A DNA stretch of 42,104 nt, from the NCBI GenBank assembly GCA_003156715.1, contig PMHO01000046.1, forward strand, positions 48,085 to 90,188, in the 5' to 3' direction. The notes beneath the pieces were generated by a model that was not told where the DNA came from, did no database searches, and worked only from the letters and a program-made list of their open reading frames with translations. The DNA is from Candidatus Tityobacter terrigena (GTDB lineage: Bacteria > Vulcanimicrobiota > Vulcanimicrobiia > Vulcanimicrobiales > Vulcanimicrobiaceae). The position numbers and the translations under genes are program-made. This document shows positions 15,402 to 23,532 of the stretch, in pieces. Numbering within the stretch: the first letter of the stretch is position 1; every line of letters starts with the position of its first letter.

Positions 15402-15989
15402 TCATCGGACGCCGATGAACTTGTGCATTTGCAACGAGAGCCGGAATCGGCCAGGTTCCGCCTTGGCCGTTTCGAGCGCCAAGCTCACATTTGCCGGCTT
15501 GTTCCCTTCGGGCTGCAAAAACAGCGCCACGTTTCGGCCGTCGAACGCCTCGAGCCATTCGCGCGGGACACGTCCGTCGACGATCAGTTTGACCTCGTCG
15601 GCGCGCGCGGCCATCGCGGGGTGCAGGCGCTCCTTCGGTGAGACGGTGAGCCAAACGTCACGCGGCAAATCGACCGCGACCGTACCATTGGATTCGATGT
15701 GGACGCGCCGCCCATCGGCCCGCAAGGCTTCGATGAGCGCCGAGCTTTCGGCCTGAGCCAGCGGCTCGCCGCCGGTGAGGATGACCATCGGGCAATCGCC
15801 GCCCAGCGCCTGGACGCGAGCGACGACTTGGGCGGGCGATGCAAAAAAACGCAGCGAATAGTCGGTATCGCAAAAGCGGCAGTTGAGATTGCAGCCGGCG
15901 AGCCGCACGAAGACGGCGGGCGTTCCGGTCCACGTCCCTTCACCCTGCACGCTGTAGAAGATTTCAGCGAGCCCGAGCATCTTCGGCAC
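15402..15989 (-). CDS. queE: 7-carboxy-7-deazaguanine synthase
   Basis: The 195-residue radical SAM enzyme carries LAEIFYSVQGEGTWTGTPAVFVRLAGC near its start and the CNLNCRFCD cluster motif (C33, C37, C40), with the CxxxCxxC spacing that binds the 4Fe-4S/SAM cluster. ILTGGEPL (70-77) is the second SAM motif. QueE makes 7-carboxy-7-deazaguanine, an intermediate of queuosine and other 7-deazaguanines. It overlaps the upstream queD by 26 nt if GTG 15989 is used, or by 17 nt with the in-frame ATG at 15980; the latter is equally plausible. queC and queF are not in the window, so the end product cannot be read from here. Confidence 0.95.
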   Translation of the reverse strand: MPKMLGLAEIFYSVQGEGTWTGTPAVFVRLAGCNLNCRFCDTDYSLRFFASPAQVVARVQALGGDCPMVILTGGEPLAQAESSALIEALRADGRRVHIESNGTVAVDLPRDVWLTVSPKERLHPAMAARADEVKLIVDGRVPREWLEAFDGRNVALFLQPEGNKPANVSLALETAKAEPGRFRLSLQMHKFIGVR

Positions 15990-16335
15990 GAACGACGGCG
16001 CATGCCGTCGGCGTCTCCCACACCACGACTTCCGTCAAACCGCTCAGCTGCTTCGCGAGCTCGTCCCAAATCCAGAACGCAATCGCTTCGGCGGTCGGAT
16101 TCGCCATGAAGTCGTTGAGCGAGGAATGGTCGAGCCGCTCGACGATCGCCGGCTCGACGACCGAGCTGATCTCGTCGAAGTCGACGACCATGCCGGTCGC
16201 CGGGCCTTCTGTTTGCAAACGGCCGGCCACGGTCACCTCGAAGCGGTAGGAGTGCCCGTGAAGCCGGCTGCACTTGCCGGGATGATGCGGCAGCACGTGC
16301 GCTGCCTCAAACCGAAACTGTTTGCGAATCTGCAC
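15964..16335 (-). CDS. queD: 6-carboxy-5,6,7,8-tetrahydropterin synthase
   Basis: The 123-residue protein matches QueD/PTPS length and motifs. Zinc ligands are H13 (FEAAH), H26 and H28 (LHGHSY); the catalytic cysteine is C22 (PGKCSRLHGH), and H70 (LDHSSLND) and E107 (WETPTA) complete the site. It acts one step before QueE, turning dihydroneopterin triphosphate into 6-carboxytetrahydropterin. I start at GTG 16335 (VQIRKQFRFEAAH), with AAGGG ~10 nt upstream; the longer frame adds 49 residues unlike the family. It lies 41 nt after the E2 gene and may share its transcript, though a TATAAT box occurs in between. Confidence 0.95.
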   Translation of the reverse strand: MQIRKQFRFEAAHVLPHHPGKCSRLHGHSYRFEVTVAGRLQTEGPATGMVVDFDEISSVVEPAIVERLDHSSLNDFMANPTAEAIAFWIWDELAKQLSGLTEVVVWETPTACAVVRAEDARAR

Positions 16336-16375
16336 CGGAGGACACCCTTCGGCTGCGCCGCGGTGCTCCCCCGCG

Positions 16376-16381
16376 ATTATA
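16376..16381 (-). promoter_or_regulatory. Perfect TATAAT box overlapping the E2 stop codon
   Basis: On the minus strand TATAAT overlaps the TAA stop of the E2 gene, about 40 nt before the queD start. The hexamer 17 nt upstream (GGCGAT) does not resemble TTGACA, so this is at most a weak internal promoter that could let queD onward be expressed apart from the dehydrogenase genes. Confidence 0.25.
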
Positions 16382-17807
16382 ACGTATCGCCCGGCCCCAT
16401 CGCCTGCAGACGTTTCTTGAGGTCGACGAGGAATGCGCTTGCGATCGAGCCGTCGACCACGCGGTGGTCGAGCGAGAGGCAAACGTTCATCATCGAACGG
16501 ATGGCGATCGCATCGCCCTCGATCACGACCGGCCGCTTGACCACGGCCTCCATCGTGATGATACCGGCCTGGCCGCTATTGAGAATCGGCGCTGAGAGCA
16601 CCGAGCCGTTGGCTCCGGTATTGTTGACGGTGAAGGTGCCGCCGCTCAGGTCGTCGGCCGAGAGTTTTCCGGTGCGAGCCTTCTCGATCAAACGTCCGGC
16701 TGCTACGGCAAGTCCGCCGATCGAAAGCTCGTCGGCGTTGCGAATGACGGGAACGATCAGGTTGGAATCGAGCGCGACGGCGATGCCGACGTGGACCTCC
16801 TTGGGCACGTAGATGCCGTCATCGGTGAAGCGCGCGTTCATCAATGGAAACGCACGCAGCGAACGCACGACCGCCTGGATAAAGAAGGGCAGAAGCGTCA
16901 ACGGGACGCCCTTCTCGCGCGTGAAGCGATCCTTTTCGGCCGTCCGCCAGCGCCACAGGCTCGTCACGTCGACTTCGACCATCGTCCAGGCGTGCGGTGC
17001 GGTGTGCCGGGACTCCACCATTCGCTGGGCGATCAGCTTGCGCGCAGGCGTCAGCTTGATCGTTTCTCCGAGGATCGGCGAAGCATACGTCGTGCGCGCG
17101 GTCGTGGGTGCGGTCACCGGTGCGGCCGGGGGTGCGGAAGGTTGCGACGCCGCCGGCGCTGCCTCGACCGTCGCCGCGACCACGGCGGATGGCCCTTGGT
17201 GCGCCGCCGCGAGCACGTCGTTGGCGGTGATGCGGCCACCCGTACCGGTTCCACGTAACGACGAAAGATCGATATGTTGCTCGCGCGCGAGGCGGCGCAC
17301 AGCGGGCGAAACGCGACGCAGCGCGTCGGGCGCGTTGAGGGCATCGGCGCCGCGCGCGGCCGTACCATTGCTGCCGCCGCCTGCGCCCGCGGTACGGCTC
17401 GAGGCCGATAGCGCGGCCGGCACTCCAAAGGTTTGGCCCGGAACGGGTTCGTCGGCGCCCTGCCGATCGGCCTCACGGCCCAGGGTGAGATCGTGCACGC
17501 TGAGCTGCGTTGGATCGGGTGCCTGGACGGCGGGCGCAGGGCCAGCCGGCGTTGACGACGACTCCGAGGCGACCTCGTCGATGATTGCGATCGGCGCACC
17601 GGTTGGAACCGTCTCGCCCTCCTGCGCGATGATCTCACGCAAGACGCCGCTAACCGGTGAGGGAACCTCCGCGTTGACCTTGTCGGTCGAAACCTCGACG
17701 AAGGCTTCGTACTTTTCGATTGCGTCGCCGGGCTTCTTGAGCCACTGAGCGACCGTGCCTTCGGTCACCGTCTCGCCGAGTTGCGGCATCGTGATGGTGG
17801 TGGGCAT
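16377..17807 (-). CDS. Dihydrolipoamide acyltransferase (E2) of a 2-oxoacid dehydrogenase complex
   Basis: The 476-residue E2 has three regions. An N-terminal lipoyl domain (1-80) carries the lipoylated lysine K43 in VSTDKVNAEV. A small E3-binding domain (~188-225) reads RVSPAVRRLAREQHIDLSSLRGTGTGGRITANDVL. The C-terminal catalytic core contains LDHRVVDG (H448, D452). Two Ala/Pro-rich linkers separate the parts, and there is only one lipoyl domain. It transfers acyl groups to CoA in a pyruvate or branched-chain 2-oxoacid dehydrogenase complex; the order alpha-beta-E2 fits either. The ATG shares one base with the E1beta stop (TGATG). No E3 (lpd) gene is present nearby. Confidence 0.93.
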   Translation of the reverse strand: MPTTITMPQLGETVTEGTVAQWLKKPGDAIEKYEAFVEVSTDKVNAEVPSPVSGVLREIIAQEGETVPTGAPIAIIDEVASESSSTPAGPAPAVQAPDPTQLSVHDLTLGREADRQGADEPVPGQTFGVPAALSASSRTAGAGGGSNGTAARGADALNAPDALRRVSPAVRRLAREQHIDLSSLRGTGTGGRITANDVLAAAHQGPSAVVAATVEAAPAASQPSAPPAAPVTAPTTARTTYASPILGETIKLTPARKLIAQRMVESRHTAPHAWTMVEVDVTSLWRWRTAEKDRFTREKGVPLTLLPFFIQAVVRSLRAFPLMNARFTDDGIYVPKEVHVGIAVALDSNLIVPVIRNADELSIGGLAVAAGRLIEKARTGKLSADDLSGGTFTVNNTGANGSVLSAPILNSGQAGIITMEAVVKRPVVIEGDAIAIRSMMNVCLSLDHRVVDGSIASAFLVDLKKRLQAMGPGDTL

Positions 17808-18808
17808 CAGAAGCGCACGAGTTCGCGCATGGTCTCGGCCATTTGCTCGGTCGAGATCATGAACTCTTCCTCGAGCGGTGCTGCGTAGCCCATCGCCGGA
17901 ACGTCGGGCCCGCACAGGCGCCGAATCGGCGCGTCGAGATCGAAGAACGCTTCCTCGGCGACCATCGCTGCTATCTCCGCGCCGATTCCGCCGAACTTGT
18001 TGTCCTCGTGGACGATCAACAGTTTGCGCGTCTTGCGAATGCTCTCGAGAATCGTCCCCTTGTCCATCGGACGGATCGAGCGCAGGTCGATCACTTCGAT
18101 CGACATTCCGTCGCCTTCCAGCCGCGCGGCCGCATCGAGCGCCTGATGGACGTAGAGGCCGTAGGAGACGACCGTCAGTTGATCGCCCGCCCGTTTGACG
18201 TCGGCTTTGCCGATGGGAATCGTATAGCGGCCGGTCGGCACCTCGCCTTTGACCAGCCGGTACGTGCGCTTGTGCTCGAGGAAGAGGACCGGGTCCGGAT
18301 CCTCGATCGCGGACGTCAGCAGTCCCTTGATATCGGCCGGGAAGGAGGGCGCGACGATCTTGAGGCCCGGAACGTGGTAGAACAGCGCCTCGATCGAGAC
18401 CGAATGCGAAAGCGCGCCGCGCACGCCGCCGCCGTACGGCGTTCGTATGACGAGCGGACACGTGTAGTCGCCGTTGGAACGGTAACGGGTCTTGGCCGCC
18501 TCACCTACGATCTGGTTGAACGCGGGATAGATGAAGTCGGCGAACTGGATCTCGGCGATCGGGCGCAGTCCTTCCATCGCCATTCCGACGGCGATTCCCA
18601 CGATCGAGGCTTCGGCTAGGGGCGTGTCGACGATGCGCTCGGGGCCGAACTCCTCGATAAAACCTTTGGTGATCAAGAAGACGTTTCCACGCGCACCGAC
18701 ATCCTCGCCCAGGACGATCGTGCGCGGGTCGGCTTTGAGTGCCTCGTACAACGTAGCGCGTACCGCTTCCACGTTGTTCATCGTTTGCGTCGGCGCGGCT
18801 ACAGCCAT
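17807..18808 (-). CDS. 2-oxoacid dehydrogenase E1 component, beta subunit
   Basis: The 333-residue protein matches the E1beta family. It has IVLGEDVGARGNVFLITKG, RIVDTPLAEASIVGIAVGMAM, then EIQFADFIYPAFNQIVGEAAK and RTPYGGGVRGALSHS. The C-terminal transketolase-C part carries VSYGLYVHQALDAA, VIDLRSIRPMD and VHEDNKFGGIGAEI. With E1alpha it forms the alpha2beta2 thiamine-diphosphate decarboxylase that acylates the E2 lipoyl arm. The start ATG overlaps the E1alpha stop by 10 nt, and the stop overlaps the E2 start by 1 nt, so translation is probably coupled. Pyruvate and branched-chain 2-oxoacid specificity cannot be separated by eye. Confidence 0.95.
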   Translation of the reverse strand: MAVAAPTQTMNNVEAVRATLYEALKADPRTIVLGEDVGARGNVFLITKGFIEEFGPERIVDTPLAEASIVGIAVGMAMEGLRPIAEIQFADFIYPAFNQIVGEAAKTRYRSNGDYTCPLVIRTPYGGGVRGALSHSVSIEALFYHVPGLKIVAPSFPADIKGLLTSAIEDPDPVLFLEHKRTYRLVKGEVPTGRYTIPIGKADVKRAGDQLTVVSYGLYVHQALDAAARLEGDGMSIEVIDLRSIRPMDKGTILESIRKTRKLLIVHEDNKFGGIGAEIAAMVAEEAFFDLDAPIRRLCGPDVPAMGYAAPLEEEFMISTEQMAETMRELVRF

Positions 18809-19821
18809 GGTTCGTGCGTCCCCTCGTAGACGTTAGTGTACAGCTCCTGCGGAGCCGGGAAGGGCATCGCCTCGGCGCGATCGGTCACCTCGTTGACCTG
18901 CGCCAGGACCTCTTTCTTGATTTCGGCGATGCCTTCGTCGGTCACGATGCCGCACTCGATCAGAAGGCGCTCGAAGCGCGGGACCGGATCGAGGTGGCGG
19001 TGCTTCTCGATCTCCTCGCGCGAACGGTAGGTGCGATCGTCGTCGTCGGTGGTATGGGAAAGGAAGCGATAGCATTTCGCCTCGACCAGCGTCGGGCCGC
19101 CGCCCGACCGCGCGCGATCGAGCGCGTCCTTGACGGTCTTGTAGACGGCGAGCGGATCGGCCCCCTCGACGATGACTCCTGGGATGCCGTATCCGGCGGC
19201 TTTCTGCACGACGTCGGCGATCGCCATCTGGCGCTCGCGCGGCGTCGAGATCGCCCACTCGTTGTTCTCGCAGAGAAAGACGATCGGCAGCCGGTGAACT
19301 GCCGCGAAATTGACCGACTCGTGCCATTCCCCTTCGCTCGTCGCGCCGTCGCCGAAGCAGCACAGGACAGCGCGGTCGGTTTCCTTACGGTACTTCATCG
19401 CGTACGCGACGCCGACGGCATGCGGGCAGTGCGCGGCGATGATCGAGCTGATCGAAAGCATGCCGATCGCCTTGCTCGTGAAGTGGTTGGGAAACTGCCG
19501 CCCGCCGGAGCGGTCGGCTCCGCGCGCGAACATGGAGAGCAGCGCCTCGAGCGGGTCCATTCCAATGCCCAGGCACAGCCCGATGTCGCGGTAGTAGGGA
19601 ACGAGCACGTCTTTGCCGCGCGAAAAGGCGACTGCGGCGCCTGCATGGATGCCCTCGTGTCCCTCGCTCCCGGTGGCGAAGGGGATCTTCCCCTGCCGGT
19701 TGAGCTGAAAGCCGCGGTTATCGAGCGTACGCTGCAAGTGCATGTTGCGCAGCATCCAGCGCAGCCGATCGTCGTCGAGCCCATACCGCTCGAAACTCGG
19801 CGACTCGATCGCTTTAGCCAT
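18799..19821 (-). CDS. 2-oxoacid dehydrogenase E1 component, alpha subunit
   Basis: The 340-residue protein is the thiamine-diphosphate-binding E1alpha. The ThDP motif is complete: GDGA (157-160) through LCENNEWAIS (N186, N187). Other family marks are GSEGHEGIHAGAAVAFSRGKD, YYRDIGLCLGIG, and the mobile loop SHTTDDDDRTYRSREEIE. Branched-chain-type E1alpha proteins share this pattern (HTSDDD..YR), so a branched-chain or broad 2-oxoacid substrate is somewhat favoured over pyruvate. The ATG has a strong GGGAGGA ribosome site. It is the first gene of the long minus-strand run and is divergent from the TonB receptor, with a pair of AAGTTTA direct repeats just upstream. Confidence 0.95.
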   Translation of the reverse strand: MAKAIESPSFERYGLDDDRLRWMLRNMHLQRTLDNRGFQLNRQGKIPFATGSEGHEGIHAGAAVAFSRGKDVLVPYYRDIGLCLGIGMDPLEALLSMFARGADRSGGRQFPNHFTSKAIGMLSISSIIAAHCPHAVGVAYAMKYRKETDRAVLCCFGDGATSEGEWHESVNFAAVHRLPIVFLCENNEWAISTPRERQMAIADVVQKAAGYGIPGVIVEGADPLAVYKTVKDALDRARSGGGPTLVEAKCYRFLSHTTDDDDRTYRSREEIEKHRHLDPVPRFERLLIECGIVTDEGIAEIKKEVLAQVNEVTDRAEAMPFPAPQELYTNVYEGTHEPWL

Positions 19822-19835
19822 GCTCGTCCTCCCGA

Positions 19836-19853
19836 AAGTTTAACGGAAGTTTA
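19836..19853. promoter_or_regulatory. AAGTTTA direct repeat 11 bp apart upstream of E1alpha
   Basis: AAGTTTA occurs at 19836-19842 and again at 19847-19853 (plus-strand reading), one helical turn apart, 15-32 bp upstream of the E1alpha start and close to the likely transcription start. It may be an operator for the dehydrogenase operon. The repeats are short and could be chance. Confidence 0.25.
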
Positions 19854-20028
19854 TCGCCCGTTGGGCTTCGGGTTTCCTTTCGACATATGAAAAAGCGGCG
19901 CGTTCCAGGGCGACGATATACCGCGTCGGACGTGGAGGTTTCCACAGACTGCGGGGAGGAAGCGCGGCGGGCCGGCGAGCCCCGTGATTCCGGCCCTTCA
20001 TCCCTCACATCCCCTGAGGCTGACTTTT

Positions 20029-22539
20029 GTGAAACTTCGTGCGTTCGCGCTCGCCGTGCTCGCGGGTATGCTATTGGTTCCCTCCTCCGCGGCGCTGGCG
20101 CAGGCGACCGGATCGGTCGCCGGCGTCGTCATCGATGTGTCGTCGGGCGGTGCTCTGCAGGGAGCGACCGTCGAGCTCCTTTCCGGTGAGGTCGCCAAAG
20201 CGACGGTTTCGACCGATCGAAAGGGCGCTTTTTCGTTTGCCAACGTCGCGCCGGGAACGTATTCGGTGCGCACGGCTTCGAGCCAGTTTCAAACCAGCAC
20301 GTCGGCGCCCTTTTCCGTTGCCGCGGGCGAACAAATCACCTTATCGGTCGATCTTCAACCGGTATCGACCACCAGCATGAAGACGATCGGCGCCGTCAGC
20401 GTGCAGGGACAGTCCGTCAGCAACAGTTCGGCTTCGACGACGACGATCAGCGCGACCACGTTCACCGACCAAGGCGTGTTGCAGATCCAAAACGTGCTCG
20501 ACCAGCTGCCCGGAGTAACGATCGAGCACTACGACAACGGCGCGCCGGGCAACGTGACGACGCTGGCGATTCGGGGCGCGGGCGGCTTCGTCGGCGGCAC
20601 TAATACCGGCTATGAGGTACTGGTCTTGCAGGATGGCGAGCCGCTGCGCAACGGGGAATACGGCGACTTCGACCTCTCATCGCTGACGCCCGGCATCTAC
20701 TCGAGCATCGAGTTGATCAAAGGCGTCGGCGGTACGTCGCTCTTCGGCGCGAACACGATCGGCGGGACGTTGAATCTCGAGACGCGCGACCCGACGAAGA
20801 CCTTCGGAGCAGATCTCATCGGCGGTTTCGGGACGTGGGGTACAAGCCAATATGACCTGCTGGTGTCGGACACGGTCGGCAAAGTCGGTTGGCTCATCGA
20901 CGAGCACGAATACGGAACCAGCGGCTACATCCCGGCCAACTTCTGGGCCGACTTCGCGCCGTACGAGTTCAGCGGCGGCTGCGGACCCCCGGACATTTGC
21001 GCACTCGCTAAACCGACCCAGACCTTCACGTTAAAGTCGAGCCTCTACAAGTTGCGTTACGACTTCTCGCCGACGACCTCGCTCACGCTCGCGGTCTCCG
21101 ACGAGAGCGACTATCGCGATCAATTGGGTCTGCTCGCCAATTCGAACGACAGCGGAAACGATCCGTTCGGGTACCCATATTTCTATGGTTTCCCGGACAA
21201 CTACGTGTGGAACATCGAGCCCAAATACAGCGCCGACTTCCACACCCAGGTCGCGGGCGGCGATCTAATCCTGCGCTCGTACTATCAGACGCTCGAACGC
21301 GTCGTCGACGGGCTGGCCGGCCCGGCAGCCGCAGGCGGTCCCTTCGAGACGCGCTCCGTCGACCGGCTGGCCGGCGACGAACTGCTCTACGAGCACGCCT
21401 TCGGAAACCACACGCTGACCTTCGGCGCCGGCGGCAACGGCGACAACTACTTCGCCTCCGAGTTGACGCAGACCAACCCCGCGTTCTTCACCTTCAACGG
21501 GTTGAGCGTGGACGCCGCCGGGACGCAAATCGAGCGCAGCTATCTGTTGCGCGACGAGTGGCAAGCCACGCCGCGTTTGAACTTTAGCCTGGCCGGCTAC
21601 TACAGCGACTACGACACCCTCAACGTGCGGCGCTTCGATCCGCGTTTCGGGGCCGTGTACCGTCCCGACAATGAGACGGCGCTGCGCATGTCGGTCGGCA
21701 CCGGGTTTGCTCCGCCCGAGATCAACGACATCGTGCAAACCCTCAACCTCGATAGCAACGCGTCGGTCACGGCGCCCCAGTGCCCGAAATCGGAATATTA
21801 CTGCGTGGCCACCGACGGGAATCCGGGGGTCAAGGCCGAGACGGCAGTCGGCTACGATATCGGCGCGGAGCGCCACTTCCTGGGCTCGGGGCTGGTGTCG
21901 GTCGATGCCTACCGGACCAATGTGTCCGGGCACATCTTCGAAGCGCTGATCCCCGCGCCGGCCGGCCTGACCTTCACGAGCGGCTCGGCCGCCGGAACGC
22001 CCGTGCTCTTCATCAACCAGCCGATCAACCTTGCCGGGACGGTCTTCCAGGGCCTCGAGTTTACCACGAAGCTTCCGGTCCCGGGCGTACGCCAGCTAAC
22101 GCTCGACGGTCTCTACGATACGCAAGCAGCGTATCCGACGGGCGTTCCATTTCTCACCGAGAGCAACCTCGGCAACGTCGTCAACGGCGAGCAGTACGAG
22201 GGCGTGCCATTGCATAAATATGGATACGGGATCGAGTTCAACAGCATTGACCGCAGGACGAATGCCTTTTTTCAGGGCACGTACTACGATCAAAACAACG
22301 CGTTCAGCTTACCCGCCTTCTGGTTATGGAACGCCGGCTTTACGGTCCCCTTCGGGCAACAGCTCATCCACGTGACCGACAGCAACGTCTTCAACAAGAA
22401 CGCTTTCCTCTTTGCGAACTACGATGGAGGCGTCCCATACCAGGGCATCAGCGGCCCCTACGCGACGACTTCCTACGGCGTCGCCCCGCATACGATCATG
22501 GTGACGGTGGAACGCAAGCTTGGCGCGCTCGCGAGATGA
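20029..22539 (+). CDS. TonB-dependent receptor with N-terminal carboxypeptidase-regulatory-like domain
   Basis: The ~836-residue outer-membrane protein has a signal peptide (LRAFALAVLAGMLLVPSSAALA), then a carboxypeptidase-regulatory-like/CNA-B domain (~27-110: GSVAGVVIDVSSGGALQGATVEL...GAFSFANVAPGTYSVR). A plug domain follows (~130-260, with VLDQLPGVTIEHYD, LAIRGAGGF, VLVLQDGEPL and IELIKGVGGTSLFGANTIGGTLNL), then a 22-strand-type barrel rich in aromatic strands to the C-terminus. It would import an iron chelate, cobalamin or a glycan fragment with TonB energy; the substrate is not visible. I start at GTG 20029, which opens the signal peptide. It confirms a diderm envelope. It is alone on its strand. 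Confidence 0.93.
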   Translation: MKLRAFALAVLAGMLLVPSSAALAQATGSVAGVVIDVSSGGALQGATVELLSGEVAKATVSTDRKGAFSFANVAPGTYSVRTASSQFQTSTSAPFSVAAGEQITLSVDLQPVSTTSMKTIGAVSVQGQSVSNSSASTTTISATTFTDQGVLQIQNVLDQLPGVTIEHYDNGAPGNVTTLAIRGAGGFVGGTNTGYEVLVLQDGEPLRNGEYGDFDLSSLTPGIYSSIELIKGVGGTSLFGANTIGGTLNLETRDPTKTFGADLIGGFGTWGTSQYDLLVSDTVGKVGWLIDEHEYGTSGYIPANFWADFAPYEFSGGCGPPDICALAKPTQTFTLKSSLYKLRYDFSPTTSLTLAVSDESDYRDQLGLLANSNDSGNDPFGYPYFYGFPDNYVWNIEPKYSADFHTQVAGGDLILRSYYQTLERVVDGLAGPAAAGGPFETRSVDRLAGDELLYEHAFGNHTLTFGAGGNGDNYFASELTQTNPAFFTFNGLSVDAAGTQIERSYLLRDEWQATPRLNFSLAGYYSDYDTLNVRRFDPRFGAVYRPDNETALRMSVGTGFAPPEINDIVQTLNLDSNASVTAPQCPKSEYYCVATDGNPGVKAETAVGYDIGAERHFLGSGLVSVDAYRTNVSGHIFEALIPAPAGLTFTSGSAAGTPVLFINQPINLAGTVFQGLEFTTKLPVPGVRQLTLDGLYDTQAAYPTGVPFLTESNLGNVVNGEQYEGVPLHKYGYGIEFNSIDRRTNAFFQGTYYDQNNAFSLPAFWLWNAGFTVPFGQQLIHVTDSNVFNKNAFLFANYDGGVPYQGISGPYATTSYGVAPHTIMVTVERKLGALAR

Positions 22540-22563
22540 TCCCACCTTGATAGCGAACGGCTC

Positions 22564-22728
22564 TCAGAAAGTGGCAACGTGCGTGAGTAACAGTACGATC
22601 AGCACGACCAAGAGGATGGCACCAAGGCTAAGGCCACCGCGCCGATACGGGTAGCTCGGGCCGCCATAGTAATAGCCGCCGCCCCCGAAGAGCAAAATCA
22701 GCAGGATAAGAATGATGAGCAGGGTCAT
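22564..22728 (-). CDS. 54-residue membrane peptide, DUF3309-like
   Basis: This short gene encodes MTLLIILILLILLFGGGGYY, a glycine/tyrosine/proline turn (GGPSYPYRRGG) and a second hydrophobic segment (LSLGAILLVVLIVLLLTHVA). The ATG at 22728 is preceded by GGAGG at an ideal 5-nt spacing, which makes translation likely despite the small size. The two-helix hairpin with a Gly/Tyr/Pro/Arg loop resembles the ~50-residue DUF3309 membrane peptides, whose function is unknown. It ends 24 nt from the convergent receptor gene; the DHFR-like gene lies 67 nt upstream on the same strand. Confidence 0.78.
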   Translation of the reverse strand: MTLLIILILLILLFGGGGYYYGGPSYPYRRGGLSLGAILLVVLIVLLLTHVATF

Positions 22729-22795
22729 GGGAACCTCCGGACTCGAAGTGCTCCAATCCTATACCCCCGGTCGGGGGGCATTAAATCTGGAGCTA

Positions 22796-23344
22796 TCAGG
22801 CAGTCACGAACGTCAGCCTGACCGCGTCCTCGCCAACGGCGCTGGTGGCGACAAGGTGGAGCGGCGGACGGGCGCCGGCGAAATACGGCTTGCCGCGGCC
22901 AAGCACGAACGGACGAAAGTAGAGCTGGTACTCGTCGATGAGACCCAGGGCGGTGAGGCTCCCCGCTAGCTCCGGCCCGGCGACGTCGATGTTGCCCTCG
23001 AGCGTTGCCTTCAGCCGGCGTACGAACGCTTCGACGTCGTCACCGACGAGCGTGGCGTTGGCGCCGACCGATTTCAGCGACCGTGACGCGACCCATTTCG
23101 GCTGCGCCCGCCATGCTGCCGCGAATTCGTACTCGTGCGCCTCCCACCCCGGCTGATCCTCGTCCCAGTAGCGCATCACTTCGTACATCCTGCGACCGTA
23201 CAGGATTCCGGCGAGGCCGCGGACGTAGTCGATCCAATAACGAAAAAGCGCAATGCCCGGCTCCGGCATCACTTCCAGTTCCCCATTGACGCCGGCGACG
23301 TAGCCGTCAAGAGACTGCATCATTCCGAAGACAAGTTTCCCCAT
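22796..23344 (-). CDS. Dihydrofolate reductase-like (RibD C-terminal) protein
   Basis: The 182-residue protein is of the small DHFR/RibD-C-like family (YwjB/YyaP group). It opens with GKLVFGMMQSLDGYVAG and continues with LYGRRMYEVMRYWDEDQPGWEAHEYEFA, VASRSLKSVGANATLV, and the NADPH-binding GNIDVAGPELAGSLTALGLIDEYQLYFRPFVLGRGKPYF. Members are NADPH-dependent reductases of undefined substrate. I chose the ATG at 23344 (MGKLVFGMMQ), with GGGAAG upstream, over one six codons earlier. It is a common orphan gene and nothing in its neighbours explains its role. Confidence 0.9.
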   Translation of the reverse strand: MGKLVFGMMQSLDGYVAGVNGELEVMPEPGIALFRYWIDYVRGLAGILYGRRMYEVMRYWDEDQPGWEAHEYEFAAAWRAQPKWVASRSLKSVGANATLVGDDVEAFVRRLKATLEGNIDVAGPELAGSLTALGLIDEYQLYFRPFVLGRGKPYFAGARPPLHLVATSAVGEDAVRLTFVTA

Positions 23345-23532
23345 GCTTCCCGCACCTCCCAACAGGTTCCCGATTCAAACTATGACGACCGGCGCCGGCT
23401 GAGCCTTCGACGCGCCGGCGCAGAGCCGAGGAGTCCCAACTCCATGCTTCCGCACGCCCCGGAGAGTCCATCGCACGCAAACACGATCACGGGGAAGCTG
23501 GGTTTCAGAGGCCACGGTCGAACTCGCAAACG

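Noticed and set aside
18814-19890. 358-codon open frame on the plus strand
   Set aside because: Antisense shadow of the E1alpha gene in GC-rich DNA; no recognisable motif.
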